Of a stretch of DNA of 64,000 bases, positions 46,059 to 54,938 are shown one piece after another. The position numbers and the translations under genes are program-made. How positions within the stretch are numbered: position 1 is the first letter of the stretch; every line of letters begins with the position of its first letter. The DNA is from Bhargavaea ginsengi (GTDB taxonomy: Bacteria > Bacillota > Bacilli > Bacillales_A > Planococcaceae). The notes under the pieces were generated by a model. The model saw only the letters and a list, made by a program, of their open reading frames with translations, searched no databases and was not told the origin of the DNA. The stretch lies in assembly GCF_900109165.1 (NCBI RefSeq), contig NZ_FNZF01000003.1, positions 186,001-250,000 on the forward strand, given 5' to 3'.

Positions 46059-48521
46059 TCATTTTTTCGCCGTTCCTGCAGTTGCGGGCTCTTCGGCGCG
46101 GACGGTGTATTTCCCGTCTTCATCGACGTCAAAGACGACTTTGTGGCCGGCGAGCACTTCGCCTCTGAGAAGCTCTTCGGACAGCCGGTCCTCGACGTTC
46201 TTCTGGAGAGCGCGGCGGAGCGGGCGGGCACCATATTCAGGGTCGTACCCATCTGCGGCGATCCGTTCCTTCGCAGCTTCCGTGATGAGGAGCTCGATGT
46301 CCTGCTCGGACAGGCGCTTTGTAAGCTGATCGGCCATGAGGTTGACGATCTGGCCGAGCTCTTCTTTGCCGAGCGAGTGGAAGACGATCATTTCGTCCAC
46401 ACGGTTCAGGAATTCCGGACGGAAAGCTTTTTTCAGCTCGCTGAGCATCGTGTCCTTCATATCCTTGTGGTCGCGTTTGCCGTCCTGCAGATTAAATCCG
46501 ACATACTTGTTCTGCTTGAGCGTCTCGGCACCGACGTTCGACGTCATGATGACAACCGTGTTGCGGAAGTCGACCGTACGGCCCTTGGAGTCGGTGAGGC
46601 GTCCGTCCTCAAGTACCTGCAGGAGGATGTTGAAGACGTCCGGGTGGGCTTTCTCGATCTCGTCCAGAAGGATGACCGAGTACGGCTTGCGGCGGACCTT
46701 CTCGGTAAGCTGGCCGCCTTCATCGAAGCCGACGTAGCCCGGAGGCGAGCCGACGAGACGGGACGTGGAGTGCTTCTCCATGTACTCCGACATATCGATG
46801 CGGATCATCGCGTCTTCGTCACCGAACATGACTTCTGCAAGCGCCCGGGCGAGTTCCGTCTTACCGACACCTGTCGGTCCGAGGAAGATGAACGAGCCGA
46901 TCGGGCGCTTCGGATCTTTCAGGCCGGCACGCGCGCGGCGGATGGCCCGGGAGATCGCGTCGACCGCTTCGTTCTGTCCGATGACGCGCTTGTGCAGTTC
47001 TTCTTCCATATTGAGAAGCTTCGCCGTCTCGGTTTCGGCAATCTTGGAGACAGGAACGCCGGTCCACATGGCGACAACCTGCGCGACGTCTTCGACAGTC
47101 ACTTCAGATTCTTTCTTGCCCTGCTTTTCTTTCCACTCTTCCTTCGTCCGCTCCAGCTCATCTTTGAGTTTCTGCTCTTTGTCGCGGAACGAGGCTGCCT
47201 TCTCGAACTCCTGGCTCTGGACGGCCGCGTTCTTCTCGGAGCGGACGCTTTCAAGCTGCTGTTCGAGTTCTTTCAGATCAGGCGGCGTCGTGAACGAACG
47301 CAGGCGGACTTTGGAGCCGGCCTCGTCGATCAGGTCGATCGCCTTGTCCGGGAGGAAGCGGTCGGAGATGTAGCGGTCGGACAGCTTTGCTGCCGCCTCG
47401 ACGGCTTCATCCGTGATCTTCACGCGGTGGTGCGCCTCGTAGCGGTCGCGCAGGCCGTAAATGATCTTGATCGTGTCTTCAACATTCGGCTCGTCAACCT
47501 GGATCGGCTGGAAGCGGCGCTCGAGCGCAGCATCCTTCTCAATGTACTTGCGGTACTCATCCAGCGTCGTAGCGCCGATGCACTGGAGCTCGCCGCGTGC
47601 AAGGGCCGGCTTCAGGATGTTGGACGCGTCGATCGCGCCTTCTGCGCCACCCGCACCGATCAGTGTATGGAGCTCGTCGATGAAGAGGATGATGTTGCCT
47701 GCCTGGCGGATCTCCTCCATCACTTTTTTCAGGCGGTCCTCGAACTCACCGCGGTATTTGGTGCCGGCAACGACCGTACCCATGTCGAGCGTCATGACGC
47801 GCTTGTCGCGGAGCGTTTCCGGAACTTCATTGTTGACGATCTGCTGTGCGAGGCCCTCTGCGATCGCCGTCTTGCCGACACCCGGCTCCCCGATGAGGAC
47901 CGGGTTGTTTTTCGTCCGGCGTGACAGCACTTCGATCACGCGGGTGATTTCCTTGGAGCGGCCGATGACCGGGTCAAGCGTGCCTTCGCGGGCGATCTCG
48001 GTGAGGTCGCGCGCCAGGCCGTCGAGCGTCGGCGTGCTGGCGGACGGATTGCCGCCGCCTGCCTGTGCGCCCTGTCCGTTTTCGTTTGAACCGAGCAGCT
48101 GGAGCACCTGCTGGCGTGCCTTGTTCAGGGAGACCCCTGCGTTGGCGAGGACGCGCGCCGCAACCCCTTCCCCTTCACGGATCAGCGCGAGGAGGAGGTG
48201 TTCGGTGCCGACATACGAGTGGCCGAGCTTGCGGGATTCATCAAGCGACAGCTCGATGACTTTTTTCGCGCGCGGCGTGTAATGGATGATCGGGCCGACT
48301 TCGCGGTCGCCGGTGCCGACAAGCTTTTCGACGCCTTCTTCGATCGTTTCGAAGTTTATCCCGATCGCTTCGAGCGCTTTCGCGGCGATGCCGCCGCCTT
48401 CACGGATGAGACCCAGAAGAATATGTTCGGTCCCGATGGCATCATGGCGCATCCGGATGGCTTCTTCTTGCGCAAGCTGGAGAACTTTCTGTGAGCGTTG
48501 CGTAAAGCGGTTGAACATCAT
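46059..48521 (-). CDS. clpC: ATP-dependent Clp protease ATPase subunit ClpC
   Basis: An 820-residue Hsp100 unfoldase. It has a double Clp-N domain (1-145), AAA1 with Walker [10 protein letters not shown] (211-219), the middle UVR-type domain around 420-460 ([20 protein letters not shown]), AAA2 with GPTGVGKTE near 555, and a ClpP-binding loop region. With adaptors (McsB, MecA) it feeds ClpP. Unlike B. subtilis, a 226-base gap with its own CtsR operator and promoter separates it from mcsB. Confidence 0.97.
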   Translation of the reverse strand: MMFNRFTQRSQKVLQLAQEEAIRMRHDAIGTEHILLGLIREGGGIAAKALEAIGINFETIEEGVEKLVGTGDREVGPIIHYTPRAKKVIELSLDESRKLGHSYVGTEHLLLALIREGEGVAARVLANAGVSLNKARQQVLQLLGSNENGQGAQAGGGNPSASTPTLDGLARDLTEIAREGTLDPVIGRSKEITRVIEVLSRRTKNNPVLIGEPGVGKTAIAEGLAQQIVNNEVPETLRDKRVMTLDMGTVVAGTKYRGEFEDRLKKVMEEIRQAGNIILFIDELHTLIGAGGAEGAIDASNILKPALARGELQCIGATTLDEYRKYIEKDAALERRFQPIQVDEPNVEDTIKIIYGLRDRYEAHHRVKITDEAVEAAAKLSDRYISDRFLPDKAIDLIDEAGSKVRLRSFTTPPDLKELEQQLESVRSEKNAAVQSQEFEKAASFRDKEQKLKDELERTKEEWKEKQGKKESEVTVEDVAQVVAMWTGVPVSKIAETETAKLLNMEEELHKRVIGQNEAVDAISRAIRRARAGLKDPKRPIGSFIFLGPTGVGKTELARALAEVMFGDEDAMIRIDMSEYMEKHSTSRLVGSPPGYVGFDEGGQLTEKVRRKPYSVILLDEIEKAHPDVFNILLQVLEDGRLTDSKGRTVDFRNTVVIMTSNVGAETLKQNKYVGFNLQDGKRDHKDMKDTMLSELKKAFRPEFLNRVDEMIVFHSLGKEELGQIVNLMADQLTKRLSEQDIELLITEAAKERIAADGYDPEYGARPLRRALQKNVEDRLSEELLRGEVLAGHKVVFDVDEDGKYTVRAEEPATAGTAKK

Positions 48522-48665
48522 GCAAAATCCCTCTCTTCTCTAATGATCATGATTTATGCAGATCCTGATGAACTCAAATTCTGGTTATAGATAAAAGGTT
48601 CCCCTAAACTGTCCGGCATCAAACCGGAAAAGAGAGAACTGCGGATAACTAAGATCGGAAGGTTG

Positions 48666-48712
48666 TTTGACCTTCTTTGACTATTGTAAACCGGAGAGGC
48701 CCCGCTGTTCAA
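48666..48712 (-). promoter_or_regulatory. Separate CtsR-controlled promoter of clpC
   Basis: Minus strand -35 TTGAAC (48707-48712), 18-base spacer, -10 TACAAT (48683-48688). It is immediately followed by the CtsR heptad repeat AGTCAAA-GAA-GGTCAAA (48666-48682), an exact fit to RGTCAAANNNRGTCAAA. Binding there would cover the start site. The leader to clpC is about 150 bases and includes a CCGGTTTGATGCCGG hairpin. Confidence 0.85.
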
Positions 48713-48747
48713 AATATATGCTCGCGGAACGTTTTCCATCCGGAGGC

Positions 48748-49821
48748 TCAGTCCTCAGCGCCGCCGGACCCGCGTTCCATGCCGATCCGCTCGCGGATCA
48801 GCTTCGCCCGGAACACGTCGCGTTCGCCGGGCTGGAGCGTCTCTCCCGCGTATTGCTGGAGAAATGCCGGCTGCATAAAGATCATGAGCTCGTTCAGGAC
48901 AGACAGATCGACATCCGGGATGATGCCCATATCGATGCCAAGGCGGACGTCGGACAGCCGGTTGGCCGCTTCGTCGGTCGCGAGAACGCGCGCATTAGTC
49001 AGGATGCCGTACGACCGCCAGACCCGGTCCTCGAGCTTCATCGGGGAATGCTCCCGGAGCGCGCGGCGTGCCCGCTCTTCCTGCTCGATGAGGCGCTCGG
49101 TCAGGTCTCGAAGGTCCATCAGGATATCGCGTTCCGACTTCCCGAGCGTCATCTGGTTGGACACCTGGTACACATTTCCGAGCGCGTCGGACCCCTCGCC
49201 GTAGCTGCCGCGGACCGTCATGCCGAGGCGGGCGACCGCCTGGGCGATGCGGGCCATGTTACTCGTGATGGAAAGTGCCGGCAGGTGCAGCATGACCGAT
49301 GCGCGAAGCCCAGTGCCCGTATTGGTCGGGCAGCTCGTGATGTAGCCGAAATCCCCGTCGAATGCGTACGGCAGGGCTTCTTCAAGACGGTTGTCGATTT
49401 CATCCGCCCTGTCATATGCTTCCATGAGGTGGAGGCCGGGATAGATGACCTGAATCCGGATATGGTCTTCCTCGTTCACCATGATGGAAACCGATTCATC
49501 TCCGGAAAGCGCCACCGACCCTGGCCGCTCCGGATCAGCAAGCTGGGGGCTGATCAGATGCTTCTCGACGAGCGCCTGGCGCTGGATTGCAGGCACGCTC
49601 TCCATCGGGATATAGGAAAAGTCATCCATTCCCTCGAGTGCCGCAGCGACTTTTTGTTCGACCTCTTCCGCCTCTTCCCGGCTGAAATCGAGCGGGAAAC
49701 GGAAGCCTTTCATGTTCCGCGCAAGCCGGACGCGTGTCGACATGACGATATTCGAGTACTCGCCCTTTGGCCCCATCCATGGAGTGACCGCATTTTTAAG
49801 GAAGTTTTCAATCGACGACAT
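48748..49821 (-). CDS. mcsB: Protein arginine kinase McsB
   Basis: A 357-residue guanido-kinase-family enzyme with nucleotide-binding STRVRLARNMKGFRFP and the catalytic-loop CPTNTGTGLRASVMLHLP. McsB phosphorylates arginines on CtsR and on damaged proteins, marking them for ClpCP. The start MSSIENFLKNAVTPWMG at 49821 overlaps mcsA by 14 bases, and the GAAGGAGG site lies inside mcsA. Confidence 0.95.
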   Translation of the reverse strand: MSSIENFLKNAVTPWMGPKGEYSNIVMSTRVRLARNMKGFRFPLDFSREEAEEVEQKVAAALEGMDDFSYIPMESVPAIQRQALVEKHLISPQLADPERPGSVALSGDESVSIMVNEEDHIRIQVIYPGLHLMEAYDRADEIDNRLEEALPYAFDGDFGYITSCPTNTGTGLRASVMLHLPALSITSNMARIAQAVARLGMTVRGSYGEGSDALGNVYQVSNQMTLGKSERDILMDLRDLTERLIEQEERARRALREHSPMKLEDRVWRSYGILTNARVLATDEAANRLSDVRLGIDMGIIPDVDLSVLNELMIFMQPAFLQQYAGETLQPGERDVFRAKLIRERIGMERGSGGAED

Positions 49822-50353
49822 CGTGTCCGCCTCCTTCCTCCAGGCTGCGCTCCAGTTCCCGGACCTCGTCCCTGAGCTGTGCCGCATGTTCGAAATCCTC
49901 CTGGTTGATCGCTTCCTTCATCTGTCTCCTCAAATCTTTGATCTTGCGTTCGGCGGCGATGCGTCCGCTGTATGAAGCGGGCACTTTGCCTTCATGCTTC
50001 GTGTGGCCGCCCTGGACTTTGTTGAACACTTCGGGCAACTCCTTGCGGAATGCGCTGTAGCATTCCGGGCAGCCGAACTTCCCGCGCTCGATGAACCGCC
50101 TGAACGTCAGTCCGCAGTTCTGACATTCCGGCCCGCTTTCGACCTGGGGCTGTGCATTCTGGAACACGCCCGGTCCGGCAAACCAGTTCTGCAGGAATTG
50201 CTGGATGCCGAGGGGATCTCCTCCGAAGTCCCCCTGGAACGGCTGGAAATGTGCTGCGCAGACATCACACAGATGGCGCTCTTCGGTTTTTCCATTTTTG
50301 CTCTGGGTCACGACGACCGAAGCCGGCCGTTCATGGCAGTTATCACAAATCAA
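49808..50353 (-). CDS. mcsA: McsA, activator of McsB
   Basis: A 181-residue zinc protein. CxxC pairs are visible at CDNCHERP, HLCDVCAAHF, CQNCGLTF and CPECYSAF, followed by a C-terminal UVR motif (EAINQEDFEHAAQLRDEVRE). It activates McsB and modulates CtsR. The start is taken as the TTG at 50353 (M-ICDNCHERP as in B. subtilis), since AGAGGTG is well placed; a GTG three codons upstream lies within that site. Confidence 0.93.
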   Translation of the reverse strand: MICDNCHERPASVVVTQSKNGKTEERHLCDVCAAHFQPFQGDFGGDPLGIQQFLQNWFAGPGVFQNAQPQVESGPECQNCGLTFRRFIERGKFGCPECYSAFRKELPEVFNKVQGGHTKHEGKVPASYSGRIAAERKIKDLRRQMKEAINQEDFEHAAQLRDEVRELERSLEEGGGHDVVD

Positions 50354-50395
50354 GGAACACACCTCTTTCCATGGCCGGCACAGCGCCGGCCGGGA

Positions 50396-50914
50396 TCAGT
50401 TGTCTTTTCCACCCTTGGCTGAGCCGCCCTGTTTATCGGAAGGGCCGCCTGCCGCCTCATATTTCAATGTTCTGAGCATCGCCTGTAAAATCCTGGAGCG
50501 GAGCAGGTCGCGTTCCGGAAGCTGTGACATGAGCGTCTGCCGGTGTACGGCGGCGTGGATCAGGTTTGCCTCGCGCTCCGTCAGGACATCCTCATCGATA
50601 AGGCGCCGGATCACATCCTCTGCCATCGATTGGGTTGATCCGCCGTCCAGCCCCCTGACGACCTGGTCGAGCAGTTCGATCCGGCTGTTGGGCCGGATGC
50701 GGACGATGCGGATATACCCCCCGCCCCCGCGTTTGCTTTCGACCATGTAACCGCGCTCCGTCGTAAATCGGGTCTTGATGACGTAGTTGATCTGCGAAGG
50801 GACGCACTGGAATTTCTCAGCGACTTCGCTCCGCTTGATCTCCGCCATCCCGTCCTGTTCTTGTTCGAGAATCGACTTCAGATATCCTTCAATGATATCG
50901 GAGATGTTCCGCAT
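50396..50914 (-). CDS. ctsR: Class III heat-shock repressor CtsR
   Basis: A 172-residue repressor with the N-terminal winged helix (MRNISDIIEGYLKSILEQ, FQCVPSQINYVIKTRFTTERGYMV) and the glycine-rich wing KRGGGGYIRIVRI, which senses temperature and contacts the operator. The C-terminal four-helix dimerisation domain is followed by a polar tail slightly longer than in B. subtilis (about 154 residues). It leads the ctsR-mcsA-mcsB unit and is autoregulated through the operator just upstream. Confidence 0.96.
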   Translation of the reverse strand: MRNISDIIEGYLKSILEQEQDGMAEIKRSEVAEKFQCVPSQINYVIKTRFTTERGYMVESKRGGGGYIRIVRIRPNSRIELLDQVVRGLDGGSTQSMAEDVIRRLIDEDVLTEREANLIHAAVHRQTLMSQLPERDLLRSRILQAMLRTLKYEAAGGPSDKQGGSAKGGKDN

Positions 50915-50952
50915 GGTTTCACCTCTTTTCACAGCGATTGATCTCAGTTGAC

Positions 50953-51000
50953 TTTGACTATCTTTGACTTAATTATACGACGCCATACATGCATTCGCAA
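50953..51000 (-). promoter_or_regulatory. ctsR promoter with CtsR operator
   Basis: Minus strand -35 TTGCGA (50995-51000), 17-base spacer, perfect -10 TATAAT (50972-50977). The exact CtsR box AGTCAAA-GAT-AGTCAAA follows at 50953-50969, overlapping the expected start site. The remaining upstream sequence to 51245 shows no gene. Confidence 0.9.
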
Positions 51001-51245
51001 AGATTTTGCGCGGGCATGGGCCCTTTTTTCCGGGACGAAAAAGATTTATTATTAAAAAGAGGTTTATACGATTTCTGAGCGGGTAAAGAAAGGGATGTGC
51101 AATGCGTTTTCAACTTACGACCGCATGATTGCCGGCCCCGCCGGAACGTTGGAGGATTTTTTTCTCATCTGTTTTTTTCCTCATCCGATCTCCCCACAAA
51201 CAAAAAACCCCCGGATGAAACCAAAACATACCGGAGGCGATTTAT

Positions 51246-51848
51246 TTGAACTGGTACGACAAGCTCAATGAGTATTTTCCCGTGGAAGAAATGAAATCCA
51301 AGGACCATATGGAGACGCTTCTTAAAGAGAAGGTTGGCGTCTATGGCAAAGATGAGGGGCCCCACCATGTCCTCATGTATGCCGAATTCGAAGAGTTCCT
51401 CTTTGTCGACTATCTGTACGTATCGTCAGAATCCCGCGGCCAGGGGCTCGGCGGCAAGCTGATCGAAAAGCTGCAGTCCAAAAACAAGCCGATCATCCTG
51501 GAAGTCGAGCCGGTCGACTATGAAGACACCGACACGGCAAAGCGGCTTAAGTTCTATGCCCGCAGCGGGTTTGCCCATGCCCGCCGCATCGGCTACAGCC
51601 GCCGCTCGCTTGCGACTGGCGAGAAGACCTCTCTTGAAATCCTCTACTGGGCTCCGAACCATGAGGGTGAAGATACGGTCGAACAGGCCATTTACGATCA
51701 TATGCGCAAAACATATGAAGAGATCCACACTTACAAAGACGAGGACTTCTACGGGGAATCCTACGAACACACCGACGAAGTATTCGACTTCCATGAGGAA
51801 GACAGCCAGAAAGATGATATCCTGGAGCCGTTCACGGTCTCCGCATAA
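51246..51848 (+). CDS. GNAT-family N-acetyltransferase
   Basis: A 200-residue protein whose middle matches the GNAT acetyl-CoA fold: FLFVDYLYVSSESRGQGLGGKLIEKL (motif A with the R/Q-x-x-G-x-G/A signature, residues about 58-83), then FYARSGFAHARR. The C-terminal 70 residues are strongly acidic (HTDEVFDFHEEDSQKDDI) and probably not catalytic. It starts at a TTG with GGAGG 8 bases upstream and is divergent from ctsR. Substrate unknown. Confidence 0.85.
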   Translation: MNWYDKLNEYFPVEEMKSKDHMETLLKEKVGVYGKDEGPHHVLMYAEFEEFLFVDYLYVSSESRGQGLGGKLIEKLQSKNKPIILEVEPVDYEDTDTAKRLKFYARSGFAHARRIGYSRRSLATGEKTSLEILYWAPNHEGEDTVEQAIYDHMRKTYEEIHTYKDEDFYGESYEHTDEVFDFHEEDSQKDDILEPFTVSA

Positions 51849-51851
51849 CAG

Positions 51852-51880
51852 AAGGCCCTCCGCTCGCGCGGAGGGCCTTT
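51852..51880. terminator. Bidirectional terminator
   Basis: Hairpin GGCCCTCCGC/GCGGAGGGCC with a TCGC loop, between the stop codons of two convergent genes. T-rich on the plus side (TTTG) and weaker on the minus side. Confidence 0.8.
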
Positions 51881-51882
51881 GC

Positions 51883-53583
51883 TTATTGTCCGATAGTCGT
51901 GTTTGTCATTTCTTTTACCGGCAGGAACAGCTCCCCGGTTTCAAGGTAAGTGACATCGAGGCTGTCGCCTTCCTGGATATAGACCGCGAGCGGCACCGTT
52001 TCCGTGGAAGCGAGGAAGCTCCGCCCGTCTTCAGCCAGGACCGATACGAGCGTGAAGTCGCCCGCCCGCTCCTTATAGACGCGTTGGACGGTGATTGTCG
52101 CCTGCGCCTCTTCTGCCTCCGACGATCCGTCGACGGTTGAACCGCCTCGCTGTAGCGCCGTCTTGTACAGCTTCAAAGCTTCGTTCGGCGTGCCGGCAAA
52201 TGCCGAAATCTCCGGATTCGCCGCCGAGACGATAAAGTAGTTCTGAAGGAACCCGTTCTGGTCAAGCACCGGCGTGAGCCAGCTGGCCTCGCCGTAGAAG
52301 TTGTAGAGCACCGGCATCTCGCCGGACCATTTCTTCTCGATGAACTTTTTCTCGATGATCTGGAGTGCACCCTGGGAATCCATGTACGATTCCTCGAGGT
52401 TGCCCGTGTAATAAGTCGCCTCTCCCGTCCGCGCATCAGTCAGCGCATAGCCTAGCATCGAGTCGACTTCCTCTTTCGGACTTGTGAAATCGGTGAAGTA
52501 ATACATCTGTCCGGTTTCATCGAACACCGGGCTGACGTTAGCCTCCGTGCCTTCATCGGACGGCAGCTTCACGTCTTTCTTGCCGAACAGCGAGTTCCAG
52601 AACCCATGGACGTATTTCCCGAAGTAGCTGTTTGCCAGGCTGACGGCCTCGGGCGATACAGCGCCGTCGATAAACTCCGGCACATCCCCGATGGCGTAGC
52701 GCTGTGTCTTCCCAGTCGCCGGGTCAACAGAGACAATACCCTTCACGTCGAAGCCGTTCCTTGCGGAGATGAACTTCCCGTATGAGCGGATGTAGTGCGG
52801 CTTGCCTTCATCGTCGATCTCCAGCTGGGCATCTCCGTAGAAGATGAGGCCCGGCTCAGCCATGCGCATATGGCGTTCGACGTTTTTGTGGAAGTAGGAC
52901 GACGGCGTGTATGCCATCTCGGACTTCACAAACTTCGGATTGTCGGCCGAGTCGGTCGCACTCATCGTGAAGTATCCCGGCGTCGTGTCGCCGTTGATCC
53001 ACTTGAAGAATCCGGCAAACTCGACCGGCGCGATGTAGACAAACTCGCCCTCCACTTTCTGGATCTGCAGCTGGCCGAGTTCGTAGTAGCTCGTATTCGG
53101 CACCTGGCCGAACGCCTTCTTCATCTTGTTGCGCGCAAACTTTGGCGGCACGCTCGCAGGCGTCTTCGTTTCGTCGAACGCTGTGATCTCGACCTGCTCA
53201 TCCATCTCGACCGCCTTGTACTTGTCATCCGCGTTAAAGAGCGGAGCAGCGAGGATGTAAGCCGCGAACAGGAGCGCGGCCAGGGACAGGATCGTGCGCG
53301 CCTTGCGTTCCATCCCCCTTGCGGCAGATGCGGCACCAATTACAGCCGCGATGACAACCGCCGGCCATAGCGACGTCCAGTTGCGGTCAAGGTTCATGAA
53401 GTAGTAGACGGCAAACGTGATGATTGCGAACGTGACGGCGGAACCGATCAGGAGCGGCACCGTGTTCACCGGCTCCTCTGTCTTGTGTCCGTCCTTTTTC
53501 ACATTTTTGGTGGCCCGGAACGGCACGGCGAGAAGCGCCAGCACCAGACCCGCGATCACGGAAAACAACAATAAATTCAGCAT
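51883..53583 (-). CDS. Membrane-anchored protein of unknown function
   Basis: A 566-residue protein I do not recognise as a named family. Hydrophobic segments occur at about 1-20, 43-65, 72-88 and 97-115, then a large hydrophilic domain to the end, presumably outside the membrane. That domain has repeated layouts of aromatic beta-strand-like segments (for example GVNPATGKTQRY-like and ALTDARTGEATYYTG turns) that recall PepSY-type repeats, but I am not confident of that. It has an AGAGGG site before the ATG. Single gene; upstream lies a repeat array. Confidence 0.8.
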   Translation of the reverse strand: MLNLLLFSVIAGLVLALLAVPFRATKNVKKDGHKTEEPVNTVPLLIGSAVTFAIITFAVYYFMNLDRNWTSLWPAVVIAAVIGAASAARGMERKARTILSLAALLFAAYILAAPLFNADDKYKAVEMDEQVEITAFDETKTPASVPPKFARNKMKKAFGQVPNTSYYELGQLQIQKVEGEFVYIAPVEFAGFFKWINGDTTPGYFTMSATDSADNPKFVKSEMAYTPSSYFHKNVERHMRMAEPGLIFYGDAQLEIDDEGKPHYIRSYGKFISARNGFDVKGIVSVDPATGKTQRYAIGDVPEFIDGAVSPEAVSLANSYFGKYVHGFWNSLFGKKDVKLPSDEGTEANVSPVFDETGQMYYFTDFTSPKEEVDSMLGYALTDARTGEATYYTGNLEESYMDSQGALQIIEKKFIEKKWSGEMPVLYNFYGEASWLTPVLDQNGFLQNYFIVSAANPEISAFAGTPNEALKLYKTALQRGGSTVDGSSEAEEAQATITVQRVYKERAGDFTLVSVLAEDGRSFLASTETVPLAVYIQEGDSLDVTYLETGELFLPVKEMTNTTIGQ

Positions 53584-53712
53584 GAGGAAAACCCTCTCTT
53601 TTTTTGGAGTGTATAGTCTTTCTACGGTGAAAGGGGGCCGATGGTTTCAATTTTTTCTGGAGCGCTGGCCTGTCCATGATTTGTGGGACGGCAGAACGCA
53701 AAGAGAGACTAA

Positions 53713-53824
53713 GATAACCGCGCATAGAATCCTATGCGCGGTTATCGGAGTTCTATGCGCGCTCACAGGTGTTCTATGCGCGGTTGTTCGGCTTCTATGC
53801 GCGCTGCCGGCACTTCTATGCGCG
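53713..53824. repeat. 21-bp-phased direct repeats with a perfect inverted repeat
   Basis: Five copies of CTATGCGCG start at 53732, 53753, 53774, 53795 and 53816, exactly 21 bp apart. The first is one arm of a perfect 15-bp inverted repeat (GATAACCGCGCATAG, 4-base loop, complement; 53713-53746). The base after the core alternates G, C, G, C, C, hinting at a 42-bp double unit as in the array near gltX. Nothing coding is credible in 53584-53862. Confidence 0.85.
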
Positions 53825-53830
53825 CTTACC

Positions 53831-53857
53831 AAAAAGAGCACCCACCAAGAGTGCTCT
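53831..53857 (-). terminator. Terminator of the NERD gene
   Basis: Hairpin AGAGCAC/GTGCTCT with a 9-base loop and a minus-strand TTTTT run, just past the stop codon at 53863 and abutting the repeat array. Confidence 0.8.
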
Positions 53858-53862
53858 ACACT

Positions 53863-54804
53863 TCAATATTGATGATATGTTTTCCAACGGCCTTTTCCTC
53901 TTTCAATCAGACCAGCACTTTTCATCATTCTTCGTGCCGCATGCCGGTCGTCCACTCCCAGAAACCTCCGACACTCCTCGTTGGTTAAGCCACCGCCGAA
54001 AATGAAGAACCAGTCACGGAGCGCTTCAATATGCGCGGAGCGGGAGACACACTCGCAGCCGCAGTGCCACGCGCGGTCTCGCCATCGCATGCCGATGCCT
54101 CCGCAGTCCGGGCAGATGACGCCGGTGCGGATGTCCGCCCGGCTCACTTGAGGGTACATTGTGCAAAGAGGCCGCTGTACATAAGGTTGATGTGCAGCAA
54201 GTACTTGGCGGGCAAGCCCGTCCAATTCATGTACCTCCAGCACGGGCTGTGCGGGAAGACTGCGCAAGAAAAACGGAATATTGTTCGGGAAGAGAATGGG
54301 GTGTGAAGCGTCAGCCGCCTCGACCATCTGACTCGGGTAGGCGAAGACGACGGCGCCGTATACAGGAATGGGGGTGTTTCGCTCATGCAGCCAGTCCCGG
54401 AACAGCATCAGGTGGCTGTCCAACTGGGCAAACGGGCTGCCGAGCGCTTCTTCGCGGCCGTCCTTGGTGATCCGGACCAGTTGAGGGGGGATGTCCCTGA
54501 TCACGGAGCGGCCGGAGATATTTTTCACTTCAAGAAGGCATGCCCACGACCGGCTAAGCAAAAGAGCGTCCAGCTGGAACCTTGAGCCGCAGATGAGGCC
54601 GAGATCCGCGAAAATCCGGATGGAATCGCGGTGGCGGTATTCCGCTAACACCGCGTCAACCCGCTCCTCCCCGCCGAATCCGGCTTCGGCCTGCTTCCGA
54701 CGTTCCTCCAGCTTGCCGGCGACCGGGTGGCCCGGCCTGAGCCTGCGCAATCCGGCATCGCATAACTTCCCGATTCCGGGCCTCGCCCGGTCCTTCATGA
54801 TCAA
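53863..54804 (-). CDS. NERD-domain protein with zinc ribbon and C-terminal winged-helix-like end
   Basis: A 313-residue protein. Residues about 41-150 match the NERD (nuclease-related) domain: FGGEERVDAVL, then FQLDALLL and LEVKN, giving the D...ExK layout of nuclease folds. A zinc ribbon follows (CPDCGG...HCGCEC, about 230-250). The last 50 residues (TNEECRRFLGVDDRHAARRM... KSAGLIERGKGRWKTYHQY) look like a helix-turn-helix with a wing. The start is taken as the TTG at 54804, 7 bases from GGAGG. Function is not established. Confidence 0.82.
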   Translation of the reverse strand: MIMKDRARPGIGKLCDAGLRRLRPGHPVAGKLEERRKQAEAGFGGEERVDAVLAEYRHRDSIRIFADLGLICGSRFQLDALLLSRSWACLLEVKNISGRSVIRDIPPQLVRITKDGREEALGSPFAQLDSHLMLFRDWLHERNTPIPVYGAVVFAYPSQMVEAADASHPILFPNNIPFFLRSLPAQPVLEVHELDGLARQVLAAHQPYVQRPLCTMYPQVSRADIRTGVICPDCGGIGMRWRDRAWHCGCECVSRSAHIEALRDWFFIFGGGLTNEECRRFLGVDDRHAARRMMKSAGLIERGKGRWKTYHQY

Positions 54805-54938
54805 TCGATCACCTCCATCTCCATAGTACCCGATCCGCTTTAAAACTCCATGCGGTACCCGGCCGCTTTTGCGGGTATACACGAAAGAGAGACGCCCGAT
54901 ACTCGGAACAGCAGACCGCATGAAAAGGAGTGAGCTGA

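Noticed and set aside
46014-47924. Long plus-strand frame (about 640 codons) antisense to clpC
   Set aside because: Shadow of clpC, with no start signal or family resemblance.
51165-51368. Minus-strand 67-codon frame opposite the acetyltransferase start
   Set aside because: Overlaps the well-supported plus-strand gene and its ribosome binding site.
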